This document shows, piece by piece, positions 1-7,911 of a DNA stretch of 9,959 nucleotides (positions within the stretch are counted from its first letter, which is position 1; each line of letters begins with the position of its first letter). Position numbers and translations under genes: made by a program. This DNA is from Bacteroidales bacterium (GTDB lineage Bacteria; Bacteroidota; Bacteroidia; Bacteroidales; NBLH01). Below the pieces are notes generated by a model that saw only the letters and a list, made by a program, of their open reading frames with translations, was not told the origin of the DNA and did not search any database. The stretch is taken from contig JAOZNO010000084.1 of assembly GCA_029933755.1 (NCBI GenBank), forward strand, positions 1-9,959, read 5' to 3'.

Positions 1-965
1 CTAATAGTTTTTGGACAATCTTTTTATTCCTTACTATAAATGGCCTGGCTCAAGGAACGGGGTGGCCGGGTAGTATTGGTTCACTCGCCTACTGGTTTAA
101 AAGAAAAAAAAGAGGTACGATATTAGGCTTTTGGGCAACTTGTTATCAAGTAGGCTCAGTAGTTGCAACATCATTTGCAGCCTACATGCTTGGTGAGTTT
201 GGCTGGCGTTGGTCATTCTTTGGTGCATCAATGGTTTTATTAGTAATTTGGACTATTGTTTTGTTTATGCATCCAAACCGCCCTGAGGACGTTGGGTTAA
301 AACCAATTGAAGATGAGGACGAGGATGAGAATAATGAAGAAGATTCAGACAAGTTAGGATGGTCAAAAGATGTCTGGACTACTGTTATTATGATGGGGCT
401 CATCTATTTCACCATAAAGTTTTTGCGGTATGCACTTTGGAGCTGGGTACCTTTCTTCTTCAATAAAAATTTTAATATGGATGTAAGCGATGCCGGATAT
501 CTTTCAACAGTATTTGATATGGCAGGCTTTGCTGGTGTTTTATTTGCAGGCTATGCATCTGACAAATTGTTTAAAGGAAAGCGTTCCTTAATTTCTGCAA
601 TTATGCTAAGTTTAATGGCTCTTGCTTTTATGCTGATGTATTTTAAAGGTGCTACAAGCCTAATATTTTTTACCGTGTCAATGGGCATGGCTGGATTTAT
701 GTTATACGGCCCCGACTCTTTAATATCAGGGGTAGGCGCAATTGATGTAGGTTCAAAACGTGGTGCTTTGGTTGCTGCCGGTATAATTAACGGAACAGGA
801 TCAATTGGGCCTATTTTTCAGGAAGAGATAATAGGCTGGCTTTATACAAAATACGATCAGGCATTAGCCCCAATATTAATATTACTACTGTTTATGGCAA
901 TTTTGAGTGCCTCACTTACTTTTTATCTATGGTGGAAATCAAAACAAGGAAAAGCAAATTTATAG
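1..965 (+). CDS. MFS permease, GlpT/UhpC-type (OPA family), 5' end missing
   Basis: The open frame enters at base 3 and ends with TAG at 963-965, giving 320 residues without the N terminus. Family members are about 440-450 residues, so roughly 120 are missing, including the first helices. The first ATG at base 186 is internal: clear homologous sequence precedes it, with the OPA signature QGTGWP at visible residues 17-22 followed by a KRKKRG loop. The second half starts after a very acidic hydrophilic loop (DEDEDENNEED, about residues 104-114), the usual central cytoplasmic loop between helices 6 and 7. An Arg in helix 7 (FLRYALW, visible residue 142) matches the position of the phosphate-binding Arg269 of GlpT; the helix-1 partner Arg lies outside the window. 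Known members exchange glycerol-3-phosphate or hexose-phosphate for phosphate across the inner membrane. The substrate here cannot be read from the sequence. The DUF6765-like gene starts 58 bp downstream in the same direction. Confidence 0.85.
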   Translation, partial: NSFWTIFLFLTINGLAQGTGWPGSIGSLAYWFKRKKRGTILGFWATCYQVGSVVATSFAAYMLGEFGWRWSFFGASMVLLVIWTIVLFMHPNRPEDVGLKPIEDEDEDENNEEDSDKLGWSKDVWTTVIMMGLIYFTIKFLRYALWSWVPFFFNKNFNMDVSDAGYLSTVFDMAGFAGVLFAGYASDKLFKGKRSLISAIMLSLMALAFMLMYFKGATSLIFFTVSMGMAGFMLYGPDSLISGVGAIDVGSKRGALVAAGIINGTGSIGPIFQEEIIGWLYTKYDQALAPILILLLFMAILSASLTFYLWWKSKQGKANL

Positions 966-976
966 ATGATAATTGT

Positions 977-984
977 TACTTTTG
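977..984 (+). promoter_or_regulatory. Candidate -7 box TACTTTTG for the DUF6765-like gene
   Basis: TACTTTTG is an exact match to the Bacteroidota -7 consensus TAnnTTTG. It would place a start site near 989-991 and a leader of about 33 nt before the GTG at 1024. I see no TTG at the expected -33 distance, so this is only half a promoter and could be chance. Confidence 0.3.
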
Positions 985-1023
985 AGATTACAAAATAAAG
1001 GTGTTCTCTAAAAAAATAAAATT

Positions 1024-2055
1024 GTGCAAATAGATTTTCACTATAATACAATTAGAGTATTGATGGAAAAAACAGGTTTTTCGCCTGAAGATGCCCAAAT
1101 TATTGCTTATGCTTCACAATTTGTTGATGATGCTGTTGACCACAAAAAAATGAAAGTTAACGGACATCTGGAAATTCTATCTAAAAGATTTTCAGGTGAT
1201 ACTTTTAACCCAGTTTGTTCTGCACACCGAGGACTCCAGTTTTTAAAAGGCTTTAAAGAAGATGTTCAAAATAAAATTTATATCCCTTTCCATTTTTTAC
1301 ATGATTTAGAATCAGATAAAGATAAATCAGGTTCCTGCATTGTAAAATCAAATGGAAAACTAGCTAAAAAATTAGTATTACTGGCACAAACTGAATTAAG
1401 CAAAAGTACTGGTGAACAAAGAGTTTTAGGCCTGGTAAGATTAGGTATAGCTTTGCATGTTTATTCTGATACCTGGGCGCATCAAAATTTTTCAGGAAGA
1501 CATAATCCGAAAGAAAATGATATTGACAATATTGAAATATTTGAAGAAGGGAAATGGAAACGAATATCACGATTCAGCCAATTAGAGTACAACGCTTTAC
1601 CAGATATTGGTCATGCTGAAGCTGCATCCTTTCCTGATCAATCTCATTTAAAATGGCGTTACAAAAAACTTAGTACCGACAAAACTCACGAACGTAATAA
1701 TACACAATTATTCATTGAAGCTGCCGAAAATATTTTCAATTTATTTATTGGTGTTCAAACAGATATAAGCTGGACCAATATTCGAACTAAGTTATTTGAA
1801 TGTTTTTCTTTTGAAACAGATTCTATTGATAATAAGTTTAAGAAGTTTCAAAAGATTTTTCCTGAAATTGGATTTTTTTACGATGAAACTCAATGGCGAA
1901 ATGAAGCATTACATGTTGCAAATTCATCCAAATTAGTTAAAATACTTAAAGAAGATAATCAATCTTATATATTAGGTAGTGATAAAAAATGGTTTTACTT
2001 CCATTTAGCTGCTTTAGAACAACGAGAATACATTATGAATTTACTTATTCGTTGA
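1024..2055 (+). CDS. DUF6765-like protein, putative metal-binding hydrolase fold
   Basis: 343 residues, starting with GTG. The GTG start is chosen over the ATG at 1063 because the N-terminal IDFHYN segment looks conserved in this family; an in-frame stop at 1009 leaves no longer choice except ATT. There is no signal peptide, so the protein is probably cytoplasmic. Visible motifs: IDFHYN (residues 3-8), IAYASQFVDDAVDH (27-40), FHFLHD (89-94), ALHVYSDTWAHQNFSG (143-158) and IGHAEA (195-200). The core HxxxDxxxH at H145, D149 and H153, plus H6, D35/D36, H90/H93 and H197, resembles the spaced His/Asp ligands of zinc phospholipase C/P1-nuclease proteins. That resemblance is my inference; family members have no established function that I know of. 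It sits 58 bp after the permease and converges on xylE. The C-terminal third (about 230-343) is less distinctive. Confidence 0.75.
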   Translation: MQIDFHYNTIRVLMEKTGFSPEDAQIIAYASQFVDDAVDHKKMKVNGHLEILSKRFSGDTFNPVCSAHRGLQFLKGFKEDVQNKIYIPFHFLHDLESDKDKSGSCIVKSNGKLAKKLVLLAQTELSKSTGEQRVLGLVRLGIALHVYSDTWAHQNFSGRHNPKENDIDNIEIFEEGKWKRISRFSQLEYNALPDIGHAEAASFPDQSHLKWRYKKLSTDKTHERNNTQLFIEAAENIFNLFIGVQTDISWTNIRTKLFECFSFETDSIDNKFKKFQKIFPEIGFFYDETQWRNEALHVANSSKLVKILKEDNQSYILGSDKKWFYFHLAALEQREYIMNLLIR

Positions 2056-2117
2056 ATAAAATAAATGAATAAACAAATGATTAGAACATTAGTATCTATT
2101 CAGTTTAAGAGGACAGG

Positions 2118-2234
2118 TTCACGCAAAGAACACTAAAAAATGAATGCAAAGCATTCATTAACTTTGCGAACTTAGCGTCTTTTTTAGCAATATTGTAAAT
2201 ATATACATAATAAACTTTGTGTTCTTTGCGTGAA
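2118..2234. repeat. Composite inverted-repeat element between convergent genes
   Basis: TTCACGCAAAGAACAC (2118-2133) is the exact reverse complement of GTGTTCTTTGCGTGAA (2219-2234), a 16-bp perfect inverted repeat enclosing 85 bp. A third copy of the core, CTTTGCG at 2162-2168, can also pair with the left arm. The minus-strand text around 2162-2179 (GACGCTAAGTTCGCAAAG) resembles a short intergenic repeat that I recall as common in Bacteroidota genomes; copy number cannot be seen here. The element holds the terminator hairpin at 2135-2159. The surrounding gap 2056-2341 shows no credible gene. Confidence 0.6.
2135..2159 (-). terminator. Intrinsic terminator for leftward xylE transcript
   Basis: On the minus strand AATGAATGC-TTT-GCATTCATT forms a perfect 9-bp stem with a 3-nt loop, followed directly by TTTT (2138-2135). 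It lies 183 bp beyond the xylE stop codon. On the plus strand the same stem has no T-run, so it serves leftward transcription best. Confidence 0.5.
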
Positions 2235-2291
2235 AATAAGCCAACTGTATAGTTACAAACATTATAATCAAAAAACACCAAGCATTTTTGC

Positions 2292-2336
2292 ACATTAGCT
2301 TGAAAGTAAAATGTTTTTTTAGCTTTCAGAGCATGT
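2292..2336 (-). other. Imperfect stem-loop just after the xylE stop
   Basis: About 13 pairs form between 2292-2306 and 2323-2336 (GAAAG with CTTTC, GCT with AGC, ACAT with ATGT) with small bulges and a 16-nt loop. It ends 5 bp from the xylE stop codon. No T-run follows, so it is more likely a 3'-end stabilising hairpin than a terminator. Confidence 0.25.
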
Positions 2337-2341
2337 AATTT

Positions 2342-3766
2342 TTATAAATTATCTCCCTGCCAAAGTTTTTCAATTTCTTCCAGAGATTTTCCTTTTGTTT
2401 CGGGCACTTTTTTCCAAACAAAAATTGCAGCCAAAAATCCCATTATTCCATAAACCCAATAAGCAAAACCATGATGAAAATTATCAGTCAGGTAACTTGA
2501 GTTATTCATAATTGGGAAAGACCATGAAACTAAATAATTAGCAACCCATTGAGCTGCAACGGCAATAGCCAGTGCTTTACCCCTAATTTTATTCGGGAAA
2601 ATTTCAGCTAAAAGCACCCATGTTACCGGGCCCCATGATAAAGCAAAAGCAGCAACATAAGTAAGCATAAATATCAATGCTATTGTTCCAACATTATCAA
2701 AGAAAAAAGCAAAACCAAGAGCAAACATACTAAATCCCATAACAAGTGCACCGATTATTTGCAAAGGTTTCCTTCCAAACTTATCAACTGTTTTAATAGC
2801 GACAACAGTAAACGATAAATTAATAATACCTACAATAATAGTTTGAAGAAGTGCGGTATTGGTTCCAGAGCCCATAGTCTTAAATATTTCCGGTGCGTAG
2901 TATAACACTACATTAATTCCGACAAATTGTTGAAAAACAGAAAGTAATATTCCAATAACAATCAACAATACTCCATAGGACAATACCTTTGGTGATACAT
3001 GTTGGGATACAGAGTTCTTAATATCATCAAAAATTATCTTAGCTTTTTCCTTACCGTTTATTTTTTCTAAAACGGCCAGTCCTTGCTCCTCTCTGTTATT
3101 TATTATTAACCACCTTGAACTTTTGGGTGCAAAATACAGAAAAAATAAAAATGTTAATGCAGGAATTGTTTCAGAAGCAAACATCCATCTCCATCCAATA
3201 GTATAAAGCCAGGTCTGATCTCCTAGAGTTGCGATAATATAATTTACAAAATAGACAATCAACATACCAAAAATTATGGCAAACTGATTCCATGATACTA
3301 ATGCACCACGTTTTTCAGCAGGAGCCATTTCAGCAATATACATAGGTGATAACATTGAGGCAAGACCGACACCAATTCCTCCGATTATTCTGTAAATTAT
3401 AAAAGATGTGAGGTGAATATGAGAACCACTTCCGATTTCAGCAAAACCAATTTCAGGAATAGCAGAACCAATTGCTGATATTAAAAACAATGTCGCAGCG
3501 AGTACCATACCATTTTTTCTACCAAGTTTTTTAGCAACCAAGCCACCACTTATTCCACCAATAATACAACCAATTAATGCACCCGAGACAGTAAAACCTA
3601 AAAGAGAATTCGCCGCAAATTCATCTAAGCCTCTCGGTATAATAAAAAATGATTCTAAAGCACCAACAGTTCCTGAAACAACAGCAGTGTCGTAACCAAA
3701 AAGCAGGCCACCAAGCGTAGCAATTAATGTAATTTTTGTGATAAAATTTTTGTCATACTTTCCCAT
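2342..3766 (-). CDS. xylE: XylE-like sugar/H+ symporter (MFS sugar porter)
   Basis: 474 residues, close to E. coli XylE in length and very similar along its whole sequence. It is an inner-membrane 12-helix transporter importing a sugar, typically D-xylose, with a proton. Signatures in order: GYDTAVVSGT (24-33), GRK (82-84), YRIIGGIGVGLASMLSPMY (125-143), NQFAIIFG (160-167), QQFVGIN (279-285), DKFGRKPL (328-335), WGPVTWVLL (378-386) and PETKGKSLEE (455-464). Residues known in E. coli XylE for proton coupling (D27, R133) and sugar contacts (Q168, Q288, Q289, N294, W392, W416) align with D26, R126, Q161, Q279, Q280, N285, W383 and W407. The usual PESPRWL after helix 6 reads PKSSRWL. The start is preceded by AGAAAAG. 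It lies 26 bp after the sulfatase stop on the same strand, so the two are probably co-transcribed. Glucose or another pentose/hexose is possible as substrate. Confidence 0.9.
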   Translation of the reverse strand: MGKYDKNFITKITLIATLGGLLFGYDTAVVSGTVGALESFFIIPRGLDEFAANSLLGFTVSGALIGCIIGGISGGLVAKKLGRKNGMVLAATLFLISAIGSAIPEIGFAEIGSGSHIHLTSFIIYRIIGGIGVGLASMLSPMYIAEMAPAEKRGALVSWNQFAIIFGMLIVYFVNYIIATLGDQTWLYTIGWRWMFASETIPALTFLFFLYFAPKSSRWLIINNREEQGLAVLEKINGKEKAKIIFDDIKNSVSQHVSPKVLSYGVLLIVIGILLSVFQQFVGINVVLYYAPEIFKTMGSGTNTALLQTIIVGIINLSFTVVAIKTVDKFGRKPLQIIGALVMGFSMFALGFAFFFDNVGTIALIFMLTYVAAFALSWGPVTWVLLAEIFPNKIRGKALAIAVAAQWVANYLVSWSFPIMNNSSYLTDNFHHGFAYWVYGIMGFLAAIFVWKKVPETKGKSLEEIEKLWQGDNL

Positions 3767-3792
3767 GTCTTTTCTATATTTAGATAAATTAA

Positions 3793-5349
3793 TTACAAGT
3801 GTTTGTCCAACACATCGCCAATAGCTTCCATTTTAAATCGTTCAATATCAGATTGTGTATGTTCTTCTTTCATTATTTCTTCTATTTTTTTTACTATATC
3901 AGGATATTGTTCTGCCAAATTATTTAGTTCTTTAATATCTTTTTCCAGATTATATAATTCTATTTCAGTATTCCCTTTTTTAATATTATTACGAATACCT
4001 TTCCATTTACCCATCCTAACAGCTTGTTGGCCACCATAGCTTGGGAATTCCCAATAAAGGTGATCGTGTTCTTTTTGTTCTTCGCCCAACAAAACTGGTA
4101 AAAAGCTAATACCATCGGTATAATCAGGTGGTAAAATATCAGCTAAATCACAAAATGTAGGCATAACATCCCAAAAAGCTGAAATATGATCTGTTTGAGT
4201 TCCTTTCTTAATTTTTTCAGGCCATGAAGCAATCATTGGCACCCTGATTCCGCCTTCATACAAATAACCTTTTAATCGTTTTCTGTCAACATTTAAAGAG
4301 CCGACACTTTTAAACCATTCTACCTCAACTTCTATATAAGTTGGTCCATTATCACTTGTAAATATTATCAGTGTATTTTCATAAATACCCAGTTCTTTTA
4401 ATCTAGAAACGATTTCGCCCACCTGTTCATCTAAATAAGAAATCATGGCAGCATAAGCAGCACGTGGATAACGCTGCGGATAATAATATACTTTTTCCAA
4501 TGGTTTTTCATCACCAAATTTATTTACATAATAATCTACCCACTTTTTTGGTGCCTGTAATGGCAAGTGAGGAATGGGTGTTGCATAATACAAAAAGAAG
4601 GGCTTATCTTTATTTTCTGCTATAAAATTAAGAGCCTCTTTATGCATTACATCCGGTGCATATTCTTTAAGGTTAAACTTGTTGTAACTTTTAATATCAT
4701 AGGGGTTTGCATCATCTTCAATTGTTCTAATATGAGGCTTTACGGTATCATTATTCAAATATACCCTATGTTCATTTTTATATAAAAAAACAGGGTAGTA
4801 GGTGTGTGCAATTCGCTGACAATTGTATCCGGAAAAGAAATCGAAACCCATTTTATTGGGTATTGAGTTTGTGTGCGGTGCGCCCAAACCCCATTTGCCA
4901 ATCATTCCGGTTACATAACCACCTTCTTTTAAAAGCTGAGCAATAATAAGTGTAGTATCGGGCATTGGGTATTGCCCCTCAAGTGTAGAATCCTTAATCA
5001 TTGCCTCATAAGACCAAACATCGCCCCTGCTGCCCCATTCATGATTCCCACGAACCATTGCATGACCAGCATGCAGCCCTGTCAACATCATACAACGTGA
5101 TGGTGCACAAACTGCTGATCCTGAATAGTGTTGGGTAAACTTTATACCCGTCTCAGCTAATTTATCAATGTTTGGCGTTTCAATTTTCTTCTGTCCATAA
5201 CAACCAAGTTCACCATAGCCCAAATCATCGGCAAGAATGTAAATTATATTTGGTTTTGATTTTAGTTCTTTTTCACCATCCTGTTTACAACCCATAAAAA
5301 TAATAGTGAGTGCGATTAATAATAGTGACACTTTTTGAGTTGTATTCAT
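3793..5349 (-). CDS. Lipoprotein sulfatase (S1 family, Cys-type)
   Basis: 518 residues. A short signal peptide ends in the lipobox FMGC with lipidated C21, so it is probably anchored in a membrane facing the periplasm or cell surface. The sulfatase domain follows: PNIIYILADDLGYG (33-46) with metal ligands D41/D42; CAPSR (81-85), where C81 would be converted to formylglycine; GKWGLG (151-156) with K152; PHLPL with H261; SDNGP with D333/N334; and K360 in RLKGYLYEGG. All the main catalytic elements of formylglycine sulfatases are present. The His of the common GKWHLG motif is Gly154 here; I recall GKWGLG in many Bacteroidota sulfatases. It cleaves sulfate esters, most likely from sulfated glycans, but the exact substrate is not readable. 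It needs an anSME- or FGE-type maturase, absent from the window. xylE follows after 26 bp; a COG4757-like hydrolase ends 54 bp upstream. Confidence 0.93.
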   Translation of the reverse strand: MNTTQKVSLLLIALTIIFMGCKQDGEKELKSKPNIIYILADDLGYGELGCYGQKKIETPNIDKLAETGIKFTQHYSGSAVCAPSRCMMLTGLHAGHAMVRGNHEWGSRGDVWSYEAMIKDSTLEGQYPMPDTTLIIAQLLKEGGYVTGMIGKWGLGAPHTNSIPNKMGFDFFSGYNCQRIAHTYYPVFLYKNEHRVYLNNDTVKPHIRTIEDDANPYDIKSYNKFNLKEYAPDVMHKEALNFIAENKDKPFFLYYATPIPHLPLQAPKKWVDYYVNKFGDEKPLEKVYYYPQRYPRAAYAAMISYLDEQVGEIVSRLKELGIYENTLIIFTSDNGPTYIEVEVEWFKSVGSLNVDRKRLKGYLYEGGIRVPMIASWPEKIKKGTQTDHISAFWDVMPTFCDLADILPPDYTDGISFLPVLLGEEQKEHDHLYWEFPSYGGQQAVRMGKWKGIRNNIKKGNTEIELYNLEKDIKELNNLAEQYPDIVKKIEEIMKEEHTQSDIERFKMEAIGDVLDKHL

Positions 5350-5403
5350 AAGCCTAATAAAATTTTAATTAATGTCAAAATCAAATTACTTATCCTGCTC
5401 TAT

Positions 5404-6267
5404 TTATGATATATCACGCAACCAGCTATGAATTTTTTCAACCACAACAGTATTTTCTTTTACCCAAGAAAAATGATCTAAATTATTATTAAAATGATGA
5501 TGATAAACTGAGGCGTTTTTCATTTTGCCTGTTAAATTCCTTACAGCTTTTTGAGGAGCTAATTTATCTGCTTCAAAAGAAACAGCCAATACGGGTATCT
5601 TAATATTTTTAAAATCTGTTTCAAAATCCACATTATTGTTCAGTGGTTTGTATTTTCCGGTTCGTGCATTATATGCCCAGTCTAAAATAACATTTTTTGC
5701 TTCAGTTCCTGCAAAACCAACCTTCTTCCCAGGAAAATAACCTAGCAATTTCACTAAAAGACGAGCCGTTTGTGTGCCAAACAAAACACCGAGATTTAAA
5801 GGGAATTTCCAGGATTTATAATAAACCGAACAAGAGGCTGCTAAAATTAATCCGGATATAAGTTGTTGATGCTGACTGGCAAACAGAACATTAAGTTGAC
5901 CACCCAAACTATGCCCTAAAAGGTAAATTTTATTATTTGGAAAGTGCTTATTCACTTTATCTAGTATTACAGGCCAGTCAAAACTAATCATTTCATGATA
6001 GCCAAAGTTCCTTTTTTGTGCTTTGATAGAACTTTTTCCAGTACCCCGTAAATCAGCCGTTACAGCAATGTAGCCCATTTCTTTTAAAGCAAGTGCCAAA
6101 GGTTCGTAATATTGTGCTTTAACACCTAGGGCAGGCATAATAATAACTATTGAAGCATTCCTAATATAAAATGGCTGAAATATATTAATATAATTTCTGA
6201 AACCATCAATAGAAACAATTTGTAACTCGGCCTTATTTTCAAAAATATTAATTGGCTTATTAGTCAT
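5404..6267 (-). CDS. Alpha/beta hydrolase, COG4757-like
   Basis: 287 residues, no signal peptide, probably cytoplasmic. It is a compact alpha/beta hydrolase: strand and oxyanion region IVIIMPALGVK (40-50), DLRGTGKS (72-79), nucleophile elbow GHSLGG with S120, acid D234 in SFEADKLAP (230-238), and His H265 in NLDHFSWVKE. This triad spacing and the PALGVKAQYY and LDHFSW motifs suit the poorly characterised COG4757 group of predicted hydrolases. The substrate is unknown; esters of small lipids or acylated sugars are possible. It starts 12 bp after the YqiA-like gene and ends 54 bp before the sulfatase, all on one strand, so co-transcription is likely. I found no truncation or missing catalytic residue. 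Confidence 0.8.
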   Translation of the reverse strand: MTNKPINIFENKAELQIVSIDGFRNYINIFQPFYIRNASIVIIMPALGVKAQYYEPLALALKEMGYIAVTADLRGTGKSSIKAQKRNFGYHEMISFDWPVILDKVNKHFPNNKIYLLGHSLGGQLNVLFASQHQQLISGLILAASCSVYYKSWKFPLNLGVLFGTQTARLLVKLLGYFPGKKVGFAGTEAKNVILDWAYNARTGKYKPLNNNVDFETDFKNIKIPVLAVSFEADKLAPQKAVRNLTGKMKNASVYHHHFNNNLDHFSWVKENTVVVEKIHSWLRDIS

Positions 6268-6279
6268 TTGTAAATAAGG

Positions 6280-6864
6280 TTATTTGTTATTCATATTCAT
6301 TAATTTCCAAATTGAGTAGTTTCGAACAGCCAGGAAAGTCATTTCATCAAAAGTCTGAAAGTCAATTGAGTGAGCAAGCCAGCTACATAAAAGCACTTTT
6401 TGGCTAAGCCCTTTTCTTTCTTTTGCTTTAAAAAACTGTTTATTTTCAATGGGATTAACTATATCATCCTGCTCACCTAGTATTACAATTCTCATTGGAC
6501 AGTTAGTGTTTTCAATTTGAGGCAAGTTTACCTGAACACTCTGATAAACCATGGCAGGATTAAACAGGAGTGCAGGAATCCCTAATTCTTCTGACAACCA
6601 ATACCCGAGCATCCCTCCAAAAGAACTTCCAATAATGAATTCAGCTTTTTTATCAATAATTAGTTTTTTTAATTCTGCATACGCTTCTTTATTTTCCCTA
6701 TAATCAATTTGAATTGCATAAACATCAAAGCCTGCCTGTTTCATTATTTCCATTTTCTCAGGTCTGGGCTCACTATCCAAACCATGAATATAAACGGTTT
6801 TAATTTTAGACATTTTATACAATGCGTCTGTATCAATTTTTCCTTTAGGATTAAATCTTGTCAT
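6280..6864 (-). CDS. YqiA-like small esterase (UPF0227 type)
   Basis: 194 residues, a minimal alpha/beta hydrolase. Motifs: TVYIHGLDS (23-31), nucleophile elbow IGSSFGG (78-84) with S81, acid in GEQDDIV (D133 or D134), and His H165 in SWLAHSIDF. The length and layout suit the YqiA/UPF0227 esterases, which hydrolyse short-chain acyl esters; the physiological substrate is unknown. The first 17 residues precede the usual start of such proteins. An internal ATG at 6813-6811 (MSKIKTVYIHG) fits the family better and would give 177 residues. Neither start has a clear Shine-Dalgarno site, so the choice is open. It lies 38 bp after the two-TM protein and 12 bp before a second, unrelated-looking alpha/beta hydrolase. 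Confidence 0.75.
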   Translation of the reverse strand: MTRFNPKGKIDTDALYKMSKIKTVYIHGLDSEPRPEKMEIMKQAGFDVYAIQIDYRENKEAYAELKKLIIDKKAEFIIGSSFGGMLGYWLSEELGIPALLFNPAMVYQSVQVNLPQIENTNCPMRIVILGEQDDIVNPIENKQFFKAKERKGLSQKVLLCSWLAHSIDFQTFDEMTFLAVRNYSIWKLMNMNNK

Positions 6865-6902
6865 AGGTATTTTGTCTTATTAATATAAAGCCTTAATGAG
6901 GT

Positions 6903-7841
6903 CTAAAATTGTATAGTCTTTTTTATAACAAGGCCACCCGTTTGTTCAACCCAAATAGTCATTTTTTCGCCTTTTCGAACTTTTTTATGAACCGCATTGC
7001 CATAAACACTTCTGATTCCAGCTTTTCGAGCCTTTTTCTCATCGGTAATATAGGACATTATTTCCTGAACGTGCTCCGAATATTTTTCAATTCCCATCCC
7101 ATAAATATCTTTATCCTGCCTTTTAAAGATTAAAGGAATACCATTTTTATCTTTCAGGTTTAATGAAATACCCTTTTCTTGTGGCACTTTATTGCTAAAA
7201 AGTCTATATGGTAAAACAATATTTGTAGTTTGTCCTGAGGAAATTTCACTGTATTCAAAATTTAGTACAATCGCATCAAAATAAATATCATTACCTTCAA
7301 TACTAATTTTTTGAATATCATTAGAAAACCCCTGACTTGCATAATCATAAAACTTTAAACTAAGGGTAGTTTTATCTGTAAGCAAATCATAATTTTCAAC
7401 ATCTATTTCTGCTACTTTATAACGCTGATCTAATTGTTTAAGCAAGCTTTTAAGTTCACGAATTTTTTCCTGATTTTGTACAAACTGATCCATGGTTTCA
7501 ATTCCATTTGAAATACCAACCACAAATATTAAAAATATTACAACAGCCAAAACTATGGGTACATTAGATACTATTTTTATAAATACACCTGATAATACCT
7601 TTCCAATGATATAAATTTTTTCTAAAATTGGAACTCGGCCTGTACCACCATATGAGCCAACTGCCATATAGGCCAATCGCCTGGTTTTAATCTCATTATA
7701 CAACATGAAAAATACAAATAAAACCAACAAAGTTATTAAACTAAAAAAACCAAGTTTAGTAGTAAAGAAAAAGAGTATTAATTCAGAAAATGGTTTCAGA
7801 AACCAATTCATATTATTTAAAAATTCGAGTGTTTCGTTCAT
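6903..7841 (-). CDS. Two-TM membrane protein with soluble C-terminal domain, unknown function
   Basis: 312 residues; I do not recognise a named family. Two hydrophobic helices are visible, about 20-48 and 89-112, joined by a basic loop containing GSYGGTG (62-68). A charged, coiled-coil-like stretch follows (about 118-143, EKIRELKSLLKQLDQR), then a soluble domain to the end. By the positive-inside rule the loop between the helices (KTRR) is probably cytoplasmic, which puts the C-terminal domain in the periplasm. That domain lines up along its length with the neighbouring lipoprotein (7929-8525): RLFSNKVPQEKGISL against KIFTDKIAANDGIIL, YGNAVH against FGNMVH, and TGGLVIKK against KGGIEIIE. The two genes are therefore probably paralogues with different membrane anchors. 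An 87-bp gap with a terminator separates them. The start is ATG with no clear Shine-Dalgarno site. Function is unknown. Confidence 0.75.
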   Translation of the reverse strand: MNETLEFLNNMNWFLKPFSELILFFFTTKLGFFSLITLLVLFVFFMLYNEIKTRRLAYMAVGSYGGTGRVPILEKIYIIGKVLSGVFIKIVSNVPIVLAVVIFLIFVVGISNGIETMDQFVQNQEKIRELKSLLKQLDQRYKVAEIDVENYDLLTDKTTLSLKFYDYASQGFSNDIQKISIEGNDIYFDAIVLNFEYSEISSGQTTNIVLPYRLFSNKVPQEKGISLNLKDKNGIPLIFKRQDKDIYGMGIEKYSEHVQEIMSYITDEKKARKAGIRSVYGNAVHKKVRKGEKMTIWVEQTGGLVIKKTIQF

Positions 7842-7911
7842 TTTGAAAATTTAGATTTTAGAAGGTAGAATTCATATTTTCTGATAGAATTCAACATTAA
7901 TTACATAATAT

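Noticed and set aside
2105..2293. 62-codon minus-strand frame in the convergent gap
   Set aside because: It is made of the inverted-repeat element and its hairpin; composition is unlike a protein and no start signal is seen.
3803..4039. Plus-strand frame of 78 codons
   Set aside because: Antisense to the sulfatase C terminus, which is an intact, well-conserved gene.
5382..5388. Minus-strand TAATTTG upstream of the sulfatase as a promoter
   Set aside because: One base short of TAnnTTTG and no TTG at the -33 distance; the gene can be read from the upstream hydrolase transcript.
7866..7893. Direct repeat TAGAATTCA (7866-7874 and 7885-7893)
   Set aside because: Short and AT-rich, with no relation to a start, promoter or other signal; likely chance.
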